DNA of 64,000 nt from contig NZ_CP030041.1 in assembly GCF_003260975.1 (NCBI RefSeq), positions 2,651,001 through 2,715,000 of the forward strand, in the 5' to 3' direction. A model generated the notes under the pieces. It searched no databases and had not been told where the DNA came from. It was given only the letters and a program-made list of their open reading frames with translations. Shown one piece after another: positions 63,419 through 64,000 of the stretch (position 1 is the first letter of the stretch; each line of letters begins with the position of its first letter). The stretch comes from Echinicola strongylocentroti (GTDB lineage Bacteria; Bacteroidota; Bacteroidia; Cytophagales; Cyclobacteriaceae). Made by a program: the position numbers and the translations under genes.

Positions 63419-64000
63419 TTATTCAAATACTTTTTTGTAGAACCAACTGTTGTCGTTGATGGAAAAGCCCAAAGAGAATTTTACATAATCCTCTTGTACC
63501 AGTCCACCTTCTGTTGTACCTCTCTGTCCTAGCTTTACTGCAAAATTTAACAGAGATAAGCTGTTCATCGGAACAGAAGCTCCAAAATTGATGCCAATAT
63601 CATTGACTTTATTGTCACCTATAAGATAAGGTGTCTGCTCAAATTCAATCCCTGCACGAAATGTACTCCGCATAAAAACACTCTCGATAGAGTAAATATC
63701 CGGAATAAATTGCCCCCCTAAAGCTATTCTAAAGGATTTTCCAAGATCATCATTTCTTCCTAAAAAGGACTCATACTGTGTAAAATCCTGATGCTGAGCT
63801 TCAAGCCCAATCACAAATTTATTAATTTTTTCGAAAGATGCGCCATAACCTAACTTATTAGGTAAATAAATATTTCCTTTTTCATTATCGAAGATTACCT
63901 GGCCTTCCGAATCCAAGTTACTAGCATCGTCAAGATCTGTGACATTTGCATAAGCTTTTCCATTAAGCTCACCAAAAACCTGATAAATGGCACCAAAATT
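63419..64000 (-). CDS. Outer-membrane barrel protein, C-terminal part (5' end outside window)
   Basis: The frame is open to the window end (the codons for NFGAIYQVFGEL precede the internal TTG at 63916), so about 194 C-terminal residues are visible. The aromatic-rich strands GASFEKINKFVIGLEAQHQ, RIALGGQFIPDI and FSLGFSINDNSWFY, and the closing FE, look like an outer-membrane barrel of the FadL or OmpP1 kind, though the N-terminal plug that would prove it is not in view. It is followed by the TPR gene after 11 bp. Confidence 0.6.
   Translation of the reverse strand, partial: NFGAIYQVFGELNGKAYANVTDLDDASNLDSEGQVIFDNEKGNIYLPNKLGYGASFEKINKFVIGLEAQHQDFTQYESFLGRNDDLGKSFRIALGGQFIPDIYSIESVFMRSTFRAGIEFEQTPYLIGDNKVNDIGINFGASVPMNSLSLLNFAVKLGQRGTTEGGLVQEDYVKFSLGFSINDNSWFYKKVFE

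Overview
The window looks like a chromosomal stretch of a Bacteroidota bacterium, most likely order Cytophagales and perhaps close to Echinicola or another Cyclobacteriaceae (an inference). The evidence is two SusC/SusD pairs, an Oar-type TonB receptor, relaxed lipoboxes, -7 promoter boxes of the TAnnTTTG type, almost no Shine-Dalgarno sequences except before rpsU, and the neighbourhoods rpsU-xerC-hpf and lptC-CNNM. I found 45 protein-coding genes or gene pieces, no tRNA or rRNA, no CRISPR and no intact transposase.

Layout. 0-3.6 kb: 3' part of recQ, a repeat-rich gap and an acyl-ACP desaturase. 3.6-18.8 kb: two tandem SusC-SusD operons, a beta-propeller-like lipoprotein, an M19 dipeptidase lipoprotein and an M1 metallopeptidase, plausibly a peptide-scavenging region. 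19-23.4 kb: an outer-membrane porin, a BCCT transporter and a two-domain universal stress protein in one operon, then a UPF0158 protein. 23.6-29.1 kb: a membrane PAS sensor with a HisKA helix but no ATPase domain, a 1.4 kb repeat-filled gap, galE and an acyl-CoA dehydrogenase. 29.3-33.5 kb: rpsU, xerC/D, hpf, a PAP2 phosphatase and a GT39-like glycosyltransferase. 33.5-43.2 kb: small conserved proteins, a PepSY/siderophore-receptor iron operon and an Oar-like receptor. 44-50.9 kb: lysoplasmalogenase family, aspS, an M23 peptidase, gpmI and a lipoprotein. 51-64 kb: an inverted-repeat element, a frameshifted AsmA-like gene, a Rossmann oxidoreductase, the operon DUF493-PCD-rsmI-IMPase, a PpiD-like foldase, CNNM/CorC, LptC, a TPR protein and a cut-off outer-membrane protein.

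The genes are mainly housekeeping and envelope functions with nutrient uptake modules. The striking accessory content is non-coding: at least five families of dispersed intergenic repeats recur across the window (about 110 bp x3, about 100 bp x3, a 70-260 bp family x4, 24-nt hairpins x2, 13-nt palindromes x5), and two stretches are bounded by long inverted repeats (25568-26360 and 51042-51585). Other points worth checking are the full 9-nt Shine-Dalgarno before rpsU, the C5-tract frameshift in the AsmA gene, the ATPase-less HisKA sensor and a shared promoter-leader block in front of both susC genes.
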